Shown piece by piece: positions 54,404 through 64,000 of a DNA stretch of 64,000 bases. The stretch is from Arion vulgaris (taxonomy: Eukaryota > Mollusca > Gastropoda > Stylommatophora > Arionidae). The position numbers and the translations under genes are program-made. The notes under the pieces are model-generated. The model had not been told where the DNA came from. It saw only the letters and a program-made list of their open reading frames with translations, and made no database searches. Position 1 is the stretch's first letter, and each line of letters begins with the position of its first letter. The DNA is taken from contig CM036753.1 of the NCBI GenBank assembly GCA_020796225.1, positions 67,028,365 to 67,092,364 of the forward strand, given 5' to 3'.

Positions 54404-56947
54404 CCTGGACTCGTGACACTATAGTCAATTGACGCTCACCTGGACTCGTGACACTATGGTCAATTCACGCCCACCTGGACTCGTGACACTATGGTCAATT
54501 CACGCTCACCTGGACTCGTGACACTATGGTCAATTCACGCTCACCTGGACTCGTGACACTATGGTCAATTCACGCCCACCTGGACTCGTGACACTATGGT
54601 CAATTGACGCTCACCTGGACTCGTGACACTATGGTCAATTCACGCCCACCTGGACTCGTGATACTATGGTCAATTGACGCTCACCTGGACTCGTGACACT
54701 ATGGTCAATTCACGCTCACCTGGACTCGTGACACTATGGTCAATTGACGCTCACCTGGACTCGTGACACTATGGTCAATTGACGCTCACCTGGACTCGTG
54801 ACACTATAGTCAATTGACGCTCACCTGGACTCGTGACACTATGGTCAATTCACGCCCACCTGGACTCGTGACACTATGGTTAATTCACGCTCACCTGGAC
54901 TCGTGACACTATGGTCAATTCACGCTCACCTGGACTCGTGACACTATAGTCAATTGACGCTCACCTGGACTCGTGACACTATGGTCAATTCACGCTCACC
55001 TGGACTCGTGACACTATGGTCAATTCACGCTCACCTGGACTCGTGACACTATGGTCAATTGACGCTCACCTGGACTCGTGACACTATGGTCAATTGACGC
55101 TCACCTGGACTCGTGACACTATAGTCAATTGACGCTCACCTGGACTCGTGACACTATGGTCAATTCACGCCCACCTGGACTCGTGACACTATGGTTAATT
55201 CACGCTCACCTGGACTCGTGACACTATGGTCAATTCACGCTCACCTGGACTCGTGACACTATAGTCAATTGACGCTCACCTGGACTCGTGACACTATGGT
55301 CAATTCACGCTCACCTGGACTCGTGACACTATGGTCAATTGACGCTCACCTGGACTCGTGACACTATGGTCAATTGACGCTCACCTGGACTCGTGACACT
55401 ATGGTCAATTGACGCTCACCTGGACTCGTGACACTATGGTCAATTCACACTCACCTGGACTCGTGACACTATGGTTAATTCACGCTCACCTGGACTCGTG
55501 ACACTATGGTCAATTCACGCTCACCTGGACTCGTGACACTATAGTCAATTGACGCTCACCTGGACTCGTGACACTATGGTCAATTCACGCTCACCTGGAC
55601 TCGTGACACTATGGTCAATTCACGCTCACCTGGACTCGTGACACTATGGTCAATTCACGCTCACCTGGACTCGTGACACTATAGTCAATTGACGCTCACC
55701 TGGACTCGTGACACTATGGTCAATTCACGCTCACCTGGACTCGTGACACTATGGTCAATTCACGCTCACCTGGACTCGTGACACTATGGTCAATTGACGC
55801 TCACCTGGACTCGTGACACTATGGTCAATTGACGCTCACCTGGACTCGTGACACTATGGTCAATTCACGCTCACCTGGACTCGTGACACTATAGTCAATT
55901 CACACTCACCTGGACTCGTGACACTATGGTCAATTCACGCTCACCTGGACTCGTGACACTATGGTCAATTCACGCTCACCTGGACTCGTGACACTATGGT
56001 CAATTGACGCTCACCTGGACTCGTGACACTATGGTCAATTCACGCTCACCTGGACTCGTGACACTATAGTCAATTCACACTCACCTGGACTCGTGACACT
56101 ATGGTCAATTCACGCTCACCTGGACTCGTGACACTATGGTCAATTGACGCTCACCTGGACTCGTGACACTATGGTCAATTGACGCTCACCTGGACTCGTG
56201 ACACTATGGTCAATTCACGCTCACCTGGACTCGTGACACTATGGTCAATTGACGCTCACCTGGACTCGTGACACTATGGTCAATTCACACTCACCTGGAC
56301 TCGTGACACTATGGTCAATTCACACTCACCTGGACTCGTGACACTATGGTCAATTCACACTCACCTGGACTCGTGACACTATGGTCAATTCACACTCACC
56401 TGGACTCGTGACACTATGGTCAATTCACACTCACCTGGACTCGTGACACTATGGTCAATTCACACTCACCTGGACTCGTGACACTATGGTCAATTCACAC
56501 TCACCTGGACTCGTGACACTATGGTCAATTGACGCTCACCTGGACTCGTGACACTATGGTCAATTCACGCTCACCTGGACTCGTGACACTATGGTCAATT
56601 CACGCTCACCTGGACTCGTGACACTATGGTCAATTGACGCTCACCTGGACTCGTGACACTATGGTCAATTGACGCTTACCTGGACTCGTGACACTATGGT
56701 CAATTGACGCTCACCTGGACTCGTGACACTATGGTCAATTCACACTCACCTGGACTCGTGACACTATGGTCAATTCACGCTCACCTGGACTCGTGACACT
56801 ATAGTCAATTCATACTCACCTGGACTCGTGACACTATGGTCAATTCACACTCACCTGGACTCGTGACACTATGGTCAATTCACACTCACCTGGACTCGTG
56901 ACACTATGGTCAATTCACGCTCACCTGGACTCGTGACACTATGGTCA
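54404..56947. repeat. 35-bp satellite, about 72 copies, with higher-order periodicity
   Basis: Unit CACGCTCACCTGGACTCGTG followed by ACACTATGGTCAATT. The core CCTGGACTCGTGACACTAT is almost invariant over 2.5 kb, while the joint varies between ATTCACGCTC, ATTGACGCTC, ATTCACGCCC and ATTCACACTC. Units with TTGACG create the palindrome GTCAATTGAC. The distinctive pair 'CACGCCC then GGTTAATT' recurs at 54851 and 55166, exactly 315 bp or 9 units apart, and a related pair follows at 55446 (8 units). ATTCACACTC units cluster at 56290-56515. Confidence 0.96.
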
Positions 56948-56999
56948 AACAAGTAATACATCGAAACATTTGAATTGCTTTTTGTGGGTATCTGTAGCG

Positions 57000-57419
57000 T
57001 AGTTTGGGTGCTCATCTCTCGTGACAAATGTACTCGATTCGCTCCCTCGTGGAGCCATCGGGATATTTTTCCAGAGATCTCTGACCTCAATGTAGATGAT
57101 TTCGAGTTCCTAGTCCTATTGGAGACGGACGATAAAACGTAGGTCCCGTGTTCAATTTGAGCACTTAACAGAAGAATTGACAGTTCAAAATCGAGAAGTG
57201 TAGGCTGGAAAGCCGCTGCCCGGGCAAAATTCATTAGAAAAGATTAAACATAAAATTCCTACAAAATATCTTCATCTTCAAAATTATATCGGGGTCCCTC
57301 GCCGGTACTACGGAGTTCGTGCACTGCAGCTGAGATCTTCATGTGTAAGAAAAAAATCAGAGCACATATGGCTACTCACCGAAGTGCAATCACGGTGGTC
57401 CTATCAATCAATCAATAGT
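57000..57419 (+). mobile_element. SINE-like element family D, near full length
   Basis: Starts TGTAGCGTAGTTTGGGTGCT (A-box-like), has a B-box-like GATTCGCTCCC, then ACGATAAAACGTAGGTCCCG, TTCGTGCACTGCAGCTGAGA, ACCGAAGTGCAATCACGG and a (ATCA)n tail at 57402-57417. At about 420 bp it is the longest copy. A box, B box and simple tail make a SINE likely. Confidence 0.7.
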
Positions 57420-57654
57420 TTAATTACATTAGACAACAATTATATATCATTTAACAAATTATTTCATAAATCTATCTAACATTTTCACAATAAATTATGA
57501 ATAACATCTCTTTCATGTAGTATTATATTCCAACATCCAATGTTTCTCGTCAGAAATTAAGAATAAACATTACTTTCAACTGGCGCTAACTTCTACCATC
57601 TAAAGTTTCTTATTACAGAGGGCCTAAACAAATCCGGGCTCAGGTAAAATTTCC

Positions 57655-57920
57655 GCCCGAGTGGTTACCGGGGCCTAAATTTGGGGTGTAAAGAATAGAC
57701 CACTGTTGCCTGCCACGCATATCGTAAGAGGCAGGCGACTAATGAGGTTTGGCTGAAATCGGATGCATGTGTCCTAAACGTGTAGAAGTCTATGCGTTTA
57801 GGGCCTACCAAACCAATGTGCAACGTATATACGTTCTTGGCAAAGATCAAACATATCACAAAGAGTGATTAAAATTGGTCGTAAGGAACGAACGCGAAGA
57901 AGAAGAAGAAGAAGAAGAAG
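57655..57920 (+). mobile_element. SINE family B, subtype 1
   Basis: GCCCGAGTGGTTACCGGGGC at the head, ACGCATATCGTAAGAGGCAG, GTCCTAAACGTGTAGAAGTC, ACCAATGTGCAACGTATATA, then CGAACGCGAAGAAGAAGAAG as the (GAA)n tail (57893-57919). Complete copy. Confidence 0.78.
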
Positions 57921-58310
57921 GTACAAATTCTAGAAAATAAGATCACAACCATGGCATGCCCTCGTACTCCAGTATTGGTGTATAAAGACTAATTCATTTT
58001 AAAAGCAACACAATATGTTAAATCAAGATTATATTATGTTACAAGTAAAGTTTAAAGCTAAATAATATCAGTATTATTAACATTTCTCATAAATAAATAA
58101 CCATGGGCTCATAGAATGGGGTAAAATTGCAAAAAACGCTTACAGTGTTCTATCAAACACATACAAAAACTAGCCCCCATTAAACAGGAATGTTCGAGTT
58201 CTTGTCAGAGGTAGTCGGCCTTATGTTGCCAGGGGCAACGACAAAACCTAGTCGAAGGTACGGTCAGTCCATTTGCAAATTCGTGCAGGTATCTAAAACA
58301 TTCTTCATGT
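57921..58310. other. no recognisable feature
   Basis: AT-rich spacer between a SINE and the 23-bp array. Confidence 0.45.
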
Positions 58311-59122
58311 AGAATTGTTCTTCAATATGTATCTCGATTGTTCTTCGATATGTAACTCGATTGTTCTTCGATATGCAACTCAATTGTTCTTCGATATGTA
58401 TCTCGATTGTTCTTCGATATGTAACTCGATTGTTCTTCAATATGTAACTCAATTGTTCTTCGATATGTAACTCGATTGTTCTTCAATATGTAACTCAATT
58501 GTTCTTCGATATGTAACTCAATTGTTCTCCGATATGCAACTGAATTGTTCTTCGACACGTAACTCGATTGTTCTTCGATATGTATCTCAATTGTTCTTCA
58601 ATATGTAACTCAATTGTTCTTCGATATGTATCTCAATTGTTCTTCGATATGTATCTCGATTGTTCTTCGATATGTAACTCAATTGTTCTCCGATATGCAA
58701 CTGAATTGTTCTTCGACACGTAACTCGATTGTTCTTCGATATGTATCTCAATTGTTCTTCAATATGTAACTCAATTGTTCTTCGATATGTATCTCAATTG
58801 TTCTTCGATATGTATCTCGATTGTTCTTCGATATGTAACTCGATTGTTCTTCGATATACAACTCAATTGTTCTTCGATATGTATCTCGATTGTTCTTCGA
58901 TATGTAACTCGATTGTTCTTTAATATGTAACTCGATTGTTCTTCGATATGCTACTCAATTGTTCTTCAATATGTAACTCAATTTTTCTTCGATATGTAAC
59001 TCAATTGTTCTCCGATATGCAACTGAATTGTTCTTCGAGACGTAACTCGATTGTTCTTCAATATGTATCTCAATTGTTCTTCAATATGTAACTCAATTGT
59101 TCTTCGATGTGTAACTCAATTG
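58311..59122. repeat. 23-bp minisatellite, about 35 copies, with a 161-bp higher-order unit
   Basis: Unit GTTCTTCGATATGTAACTCG plus ATT, with variants at TAACTC/TATCTC, CGATA/CAATA and CTCGATT/CTCAATT. The rare block ATTGTTCTCCGATATGCAAC begins at 58521, 58682 and 59004, separated by 161 and 322 bases (7 and 14 units), showing a 7-unit higher-order repeat. The small open frames on both strands follow from the 69-nt reading period and are not taken as proteins. Confidence 0.95.
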
Positions 59123-59157
59123 GTAAAAGAATTGTTCTGGCGAAGTATATTTTAATG

Positions 59158-59345
59158 TCACTAAATTGTTACCGTGGCCTAAATTAGGGGTATAAAGAAT
59201 AGAACCACTGTTACCTGCCACGCATGTCGTAAGAGGCGATTAAGGAGGTCGGAATAGCTACCCCACCCCGTAAAAACACTAGATAGCTACAGAAACCACA
59301 TCCAGGAAAATTCATAGCTCGCCATCCCAGAAAGAAGAAGGGGTA
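59158..59345 (+). mobile_element. short SINE family B-like copy joined to a LINE scrap
   Basis: AATAGAACCACTGTTACCTG, CACGCATGTCGTAAGAGGCG and CCCGTAAAAACACTAGATAG match 14845-14990. From about 59340 to 59430 the sequence matches the end of the LINE fragment at 39640-39700 (CGAGCTTGGAAGGCCTTGGT), with a (GAA)n tail. Confidence 0.6.
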
Positions 59346-59450
59346 AAATAAAAGATGGCATTGATAGGCGAGCTTGGAAGGCCTTGGTTGCGTACCTATG
59401 CCTACCTAGGGGCGAAGGTAAAGAAGAAGAAGAAGACTAAATTGTCGTGC

Positions 59451-59587
59451 CCCTTTTCTGGTGTCGGTCATTGACTTTCTAGTGTTAACCGACATTTGCA
59501 ATTGTGTCGTTGTTTACTTGTCGTACCCCTTTTCTGATGTCGGTCATTGACTTTCTAGTGTTAACCGACATTTGCAATTGTGTCGTT
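59451..59587. repeat. 68-bp tandem duplication
   Basis: Two copies of TGTCGTNCCCCTTTTCTG, TCGGTCATTGACTTTCTAGT and GTTAACCGACATTTGCAATT, differing at very few positions. Located just outside the piggyBac remnant. Confidence 0.92.
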
Positions 59588-59603
59588 CTTTAAGAAAATT
59601 TAA

Positions 59604-60322
59604 CCCTTTGAACCCTGGCCAACTATACCTTAAAAACCCTCGCCCCTGGGCTCCTGAGCAAAAACAGCACATATCAGAATTGTTTGAAAAACAAGATAGA
59701 TTGGCAGAATTAAGTGTCCTATAATTTTTTATCGACTTACCCCATCATCTCCAGTATTCCTGCTTACTATGCCAGTCTTCCCAACATGTAGATCCTTCCT
59801 TTAGACACAGGAAATTTTGACAAAATGTGCACCAAAATTGTGTCTTCACTTTCTTGACTGATCTGTCGTTGTAATCCATGTTTGGAAAGTCACTGACATA
59901 TTTGAACATCAGTCGGTTCAAATAATTCTTCTAAATGATCATCCGACTCACTTTCGATTTCGTTATCAGAATAATCATATTCTAAGTCTAATTCATCTTC
60001 AGAATCATTTAAAAGAAGTTCAACAGCTTGCTCTGTTGTCATCCTTTTCGAGTGACCATTTCCGAAATTTTCAGCCTGTCGTCTCATCTTTTAAAAATTA
60101 ATAAAATATTATAAAATCACTATGTTTCAAAACACGATGCAAACCGCCATTTAGATAAACCTTTAAGGGAAGCATTTCCTGTGTTTGACGTCACACTAGT
60201 ACACAAGTTATCGCTGAACACCGACAAATAACGAGTAGGGGTTCTCATCCCGATATGTAGGCACCCCAGGTATACGTGTACTAATGATAATACCGTAATA
60301 TCGGGAGGGCGGGTTCAAAAGG
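59604..60322 (-). mobile_element. internally deleted piggyBac-type transposon, 719 bp
   Basis: TTAA flanks lie at 59600-59603 and 60323-60326. The ends CCCTTTGAACCC and, read inward, CCTTTTGAACCC form a 12-bp inverted repeat with one mismatch. TTAA flanks are diagnostic of the piggyBac superfamily. The interior keeps only the two ends of a minus-strand transposase. It must rely on an intact element for movement. Confidence 0.88.
59740..60087 (-). pseudogene. piggyBac transposase remnant: N-terminus and zinc-binding C-terminus only
   Basis: The minus-strand frame 60087-59890 (65 codons) starts MRRQAENFGNGHSKRMTTEQ and passes into a strongly acidic stretch (NDSEDELDLEYDYSDNEIES), as is usual at piggyBac transposase N-termini. 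After a stop at 59890 another frame (about 59875-59750) gives FWCTFCQNFLCLKGRSTCWE followed by DWH, matching the 'C..C...LC......C...(W/Y)H' pattern of the C-terminal cysteine-rich region that binds DNA ends. The catalytic middle with its three aspartates, normally several hundred residues, is missing. The deletion junction lies near 59880. Confidence rests on TTAA ends plus the Cys pattern; a domesticated gene is very unlikely. Confidence 0.82.
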
Positions 60323-60740
60323 TTAAAGTGGCTCTTTTCTTCTGCCAGTAAGCACACGTCATGATCAGTATTTCTTAATTACAATTCACTTACATCTGAT
60401 ATTTTACCTAGTTCTGTCCCATTTTCTTCTTGATTGTCATCGAAATTCTGTCCAATTTGTGTCACAATTTCAAAGTGAAAATTGTGCGAACTCGAATACG
60501 CCTGTGTTTTATTATTTTTTTTTTTTATAAACCCACACTCTCAATCTTCGATCCGTTTTTAAATTTAGCTTGCTTGTGAGACGTGAGTGATGTGTGGTTG
60601 AGCCACGGTAAATCGCATATTTACTGCTGGTTACCGTAGGCGTTCCCTGACTTTTATAGATGTCACAGAGTGGGTGCTTGCTGCTTGGAAGGAATAAGAT
60701 ACGACTAGGTTACAGGATGAGAATCTTAGTATCATCATCA
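60323..60740. other. no recognisable feature
   Basis: AT-rich. Contains a short A/T homopolymer near 60515-60530. No repeat or coding signal. Confidence 0.45.
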
Positions 60741-60955
60741 TTATCAAGTAGCTTGTCCCTTCCGGAACTTGGCTCCCGTGACAGCAGTCATCAAAAACGC
60801 ACTGTTCTGTGCAAGTTGACCGGCGTCAGCAGCAGCAGTCATTCTCAGATCGTCAATGACATCTTGCACCCATCGTCTTCTATGTCTTCCTCTCATTCTT
60901 CTCCAAGGCACCAATCACTCCAAAATTATCTTCTCTAGGCACTCATGTCGTTTGA
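60740..60955 (-). mobile_element. LINE C-terminal fragment with (TGA)n-like tail
   Basis: The minus strand reads RRRRWVQDVIDDLRMTAADA then GQLAQNS, matching a LINE ORF2 end ('RRRW..D...D......A..R..W'). The plus-strand ATCATCATCATTATCA at 60731-60746 is its tail. One or more frame lesions. Confidence 0.6.
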
Positions 60956-61110
60956 TGTTCCGAAATATAGTGCAAAATACCTACAATTTACGGTAGCTAT
61001 TACGCACCAGTGGAGCGTCTAGACGAAGGAATTAGGGCACGACTCCCATGCGGGAGACTCGAGTTCAATCCATGGTTAGGTCAAGGAGTTTGTTTTATCG
61101 GGGCATAATT

Positions 61111-61312
61111 GCCCGTCTGCCCAGCGTGTTCGTAGCGCGTTGAACTACGGTGACTATCCCTCTGTGTGTGCGGGTTCAATTCCGCGGGATGGCAGAAAAA
61201 GCCACAGATTCCCCAGATTTACGGTGTTTGTGGCACCGAACCGAAGGTTACGATGTCCATGGCACCGAACCGAAGAGCTGAAAAGCGCAAGTGCTTCTGG
61301 ATCGGAAAAAAA
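61111..61312 (+). mobile_element. SINE family A with target-site duplication
   Basis: GCCCGTCTGCCCAGCGTGTT to GTGCTTCTGGATCGG plus an A run. The flanks ATCGGGGCATAA (61097-61108) and ATCGGGCATAA (just after the A tail, about 61314) differ by a single G. The preceding 61010-61080 has a tRNA-like look (CTCGAGTTCAATCC) and may be another SINE head. Confidence 0.88.
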
Positions 61313-61790
61313 TATCGGGCATAAAGAAGAATCTGAATCCAAGTAGTTTCGCGGCGACTGAACTAGCCATAAGGGCATTAAACTCCATAGGCACATGCCC
61401 TTCCTATCTTACACCGTCTTTAAAAATCGGTATTAAAGGCAGTAACTACAGAGTTACGGCACCTATTTCTATCTGTTATTATACATTCATAGAATACAAT
61501 CTGGAACAATTATTACGTGCTCAATAATACTTATTTTACTTCCCGGTCGCACTCTTGCGCTTCTGTTTGCAACGTTTCATGCACCATCTATAGACAGCTG
61601 GGCATTAGACTAACGGGTGTATAATGTCCCTGTATATTGTATCGATTGACTTATCTATATAAATATCCTCTGCATCAGTTGATTAACATGTTGTGATCAC
61701 CTGTCTTCTCTCAATCAACGTGCTTGTTTTTACCTTCGCTCTCTCTCTCTCTCTTTATCTCTTTTTCTTTCTATATATGTATACGCCACT
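61313..61790. other. no recognisable feature
   Basis: Unique-looking sequence with a (CT)n run at 61738-61755. Confidence 0.45.
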
Positions 61791-61794
61791 GGGA

Positions 61795-61895
61795 ACTAAA
61801 GACGGCCGACGTGATGTTTATCACATCGTCCATTGAGTATCTTTGATCAAATAAAAATACGAATTTAACACCGCATTTCTCAATATAACCCCTGC
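61795..61895 (+). mobile_element. 3' end of a SINE family C copy
   Basis: AACTAAAGACGGCCGACGTG, ATCACATCGTCCATTGAGTA and AACACCGCATTTCTCAATAT are diverged forms of the family C end. The head is missing. Confidence 0.55.
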
Positions 61896-61926
61896 TAGGT
61901 TAGCATATAACAGTCATACAGCAGGG

Positions 61927-63612
61927 ACAATTACGGTAGCAGGGGAAAACAGCCAGGCAACAGAGAGGAGCAACCATGGAGCAGAGATGAACAGGCATGC
62001 AACAGAGAAGAACAGACATGCAGCAGAGAAGAACAGACATGCAGCAGAGAAGAACAGACATGCAGCAGAGAAGAACAGACATGCAGCAGAGAAGAACAGA
62101 CATGCAACAGAGAAGAACAGACATGCAGCAGAGAAGAACAGTCATGCAGCAGAGAAGAACAGACATGCAGCAGAGAATAGCAACCATGGAGCAGAGAAGA
62201 GCAACCATGGAGCAGAGAAGAGCAACCATGGAGCAGAGAAGAGCAACCATGGAGCAGAGGTGAACAGGCATGCAACAGAGAAGAACAGACATGCAGCAGA
62301 GAATAGCAACCATGGAGCAGAGAAGAACAGACATGCAGCAGAGAATAGCAACCATGGAGCAGAGAAGAGCAACCATGGAGCAGAGAAGAGCAACCATGGA
62401 GCAGAGAAGAGCAACCATGGAGCAGAGATGAACAGGCATGCAACAGAGAAGAACAGACATGCAGCAGAGAAGAACAGACATGCAGCAGAGAACAGACATG
62501 CAGCAGAGAAGAACAGACATGCAACAGAGAAGAACAGACATGCAGCAGAGAAGAACAGACATGCAGCAGAGAAGAACATACATGCAGCAGAGAATAGCAA
62601 CCATGGAGCAGAGAAGAACAGACATGAAGCAGAGAATAGCAACCATGGAGCAGAGAAGAACAGACATGCAGCAGAGAATAGCAACCATGGAGCAGAGAAG
62701 AGCAACCATGGAGCAGAGAAGAGCAACCATGGAGCAGAGATGAACAGGCATGCAACAGAGAAGAACAGACATGCAGCAGAGAATAGCAACCATGGATCAG
62801 AAAAGAACAGACATGCAGCAGAGAATAGCAACCATGGAGCAGAGAAGAACAGACATGCAGCAGAGAATAGCAACCATGGAGCAGAGAAGAGCAACCATGG
62901 AGCAGAGAAGAGCAACCATGGAGCAGAGAAGAGCAACCATGGAGCAGAGATGAACAGGCATGCAACAGAGAAGAACAGACATGCAGCAGAGAAGAACAGA
63001 CATGCAGCAGAGAAGAACAGACATGCAGCAGAGAAGAACAGTCATGCAGCAGAGAAGAACAGTCATGCAGCAGAGAAGAACAGACATGCAGCAGAGAAGA
63101 ACAGACATGCAGCAGAGAAGAACAGACATGCAGCAGAGAAGAACAGACATGCAGCAGAGAAGAACAGTCATGCAGCAGAGAAGAACAGACATGCAGCAGA
63201 GAAGAACAGACATGCAGCAGAGAAGAACAAACATGCAGCAGAGAAGAGCAACCATGCAGCAGAGAAGAACAGACATGCAGCAGAGAATAGCAACCATGGA
63301 GCAGAGAAGAGCAACCATGGAGCAGAGAAGAGCAACCATGGAGCAGAGATGAACAGACATGTAACAGAGAAGAACAGACATGTAACAGAGAAGAACAGAC
63401 ATGCAGCAGGGAAAAACAGACATGCAGCAGAGATGAACAGACATGCAGCAGAGATGAACAGACATGCATCAGAGAAGAACAACCATGTAACAGAGATGAA
63501 CAGTCATGGAGCAGAGAAGAGCAACCATGTAACAGAGATGAACAGTCATGGAGCAGAGAAGAGCAACCATGTAACAGAGATGAACAGGCATACAGCAGAG
63601 AAGAACAGCCAG
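61927..63612. repeat. 21-bp minisatellite, about 80 copies, open in several frames
   Basis: Two main units alternate in blocks: ATGCAGCAGAGAAGAACAGA+C and ATGGAGCAGAGAAGAGCAAC+C. Because 21 is a multiple of three, the frames never meet a stop: the plus strand has a 547-codon frame (NRHAAEK or SNHGAEK per unit) and shorter MQQRRTD/MEQRRAT frames, while the minus strand has 512-, 297- and 264-codon frames (CSSLLHV, MSVLLCC, SAACLFF). At 62490-62510 a unit lost exactly three bases, so frame is kept. I see no promoter, splice or codon-level evidence that any frame is used. Blocks of unit order recur, for example around 62260, 62430, 62735 and 62950. Confidence 0.95.
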
Positions 63613-63865
63613 ATCAACAGAAATGTTTAAAGTTCCATGTTGGCTTTATGAAGGCTCCCAACCTTTGGCCACAATCAAGCAGGTACTACACGTTGATCTT
63701 AGAGAAGCGATGGAGTTTTTCTGTTTGTTGTAAAATCTGACAGTTACCCGTCAGTATAAATTAGTATTATGTAAGTTAACATGCATACACTTTGGTCGAA
63801 ATTCGAATATGTCGGTTTTTACGTACCGTAAGTGTCTATCTAACAGGGCACATCGTACTCCCTTT
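63613..63865. other. no recognisable feature
   Basis: Short unique-looking spacer between two arrays. Confidence 0.45.
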
Positions 63866-64000
63866 CTAGACGCAAACCACACAGATCACAAAGTATGGTT
63901 ATACACCCGTTCTCGATGCACACTACACACACCACAACGTGTGGTTATACTACCGTTCTCGATGCACACTACACAGATGACTACGTGTGGTTATATTTCC
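63866..64000. repeat. 46-bp tandem repeat running off the window end
   Basis: Three units containing CACACAGATCACAAAGTATG-, CACCACAACGTGTGGTTATA- and GATGACTACGTGTGGTTATA-type segments, each starting CT(A/C)GA(C/T)GCA. The first unit resembles the 3' part of SINE family B (ATCACAAAG.GTGGTTA), so a SINE origin is possible. The array continues past position 64000. Confidence 0.75.

Noticed and set aside
54404..56947. Centromere
   Set aside because: The higher-order spacing is suggestive, but 2.5 kb at one site cannot separate a centromeric satellite from an ordinary minisatellite.
58311..59122. CRISPR array
   Set aside because: Repeats of 23 bp follow one another without unique spacers, and the context is that of an animal genome. 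It is a tandem repeat.

Overview
This window looks like repeat-dense, gene-poor nuclear DNA from an animal. A mollusc, most likely a gastropod, is my best guess. The reasons are the tRNA-derived SINEs, several LINE families known only from degraded 3' tails, long minisatellites, (TA)n and (GATA)n runs, AT-rich composition, and a copy of what I take to be a SPIN-type hAT transposon, a family I recall being reported from a pond snail as well as vertebrates. The host assignment is inference. I found no host gene, rRNA, functional tRNA, CRISPR array or bacterial-style operon that I can defend. The longest open frames are tandem arrays whose unit happens to lack stop codons, and the other protein-like frames belong to transposable elements.

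Layout. 0-10 kb: SINE copies, the SPIN-like hAT element (2677-3008), minisatellites at 5.7 and 7.4 kb, and a hAT miniature element (9421-9747) whose tip plus target-site duplication has been amplified into an 18-copy 28-bp array (8940-9420). 10-21 kb: arrays of 16, 53, 79, 65 and 28 bp mixed with SINEs and LINE tails. 21-37 kb: a second hAT family with target-site duplications (21507-22284 and 33076-33455), a 334-bp SINE (22965-23298), a LINE RNase H fragment (28990-29463), many SINEs and microsatellites. 37-46 kb: a 20-bp array, LINE fragments, and the best-preserved LINE in the window (about 41564-44030, minus strand) with RT core, C-terminal region and C2HC finger, broken by several frame lesions. 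46-54 kb: a nearly full-length but dead Tc1/mariner-related element (48898-51076) with about 107-bp inverted repeats, TA duplication and D-to-E spacing of about 83 residues, then a 59-bp array grown from a SINE 3' end. 54-64 kb: a 2.5-kb 35-bp satellite with higher-order periodicity, a 23-bp array with a 161-bp higher-order period, a 719-bp piggyBac remnant (59604-60322), and a 1.7-kb 21-bp array that is open in several frames.

How the parts relate. The sequence is best read as layers of transposition. LINEs supply reverse transcriptase; SINEs with 11-14 bp target-site duplications and A-rich tails are the likely passengers; cut-and-paste elements (hAT, Tc1/mariner, piggyBac) remain as non-autonomous or broken copies. 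Several tandem arrays are demonstrably amplified pieces of those same elements, and this repeat-born-from-transposon pattern is the most interesting theme here. Family names come from motif recognition and memory, without database searches.
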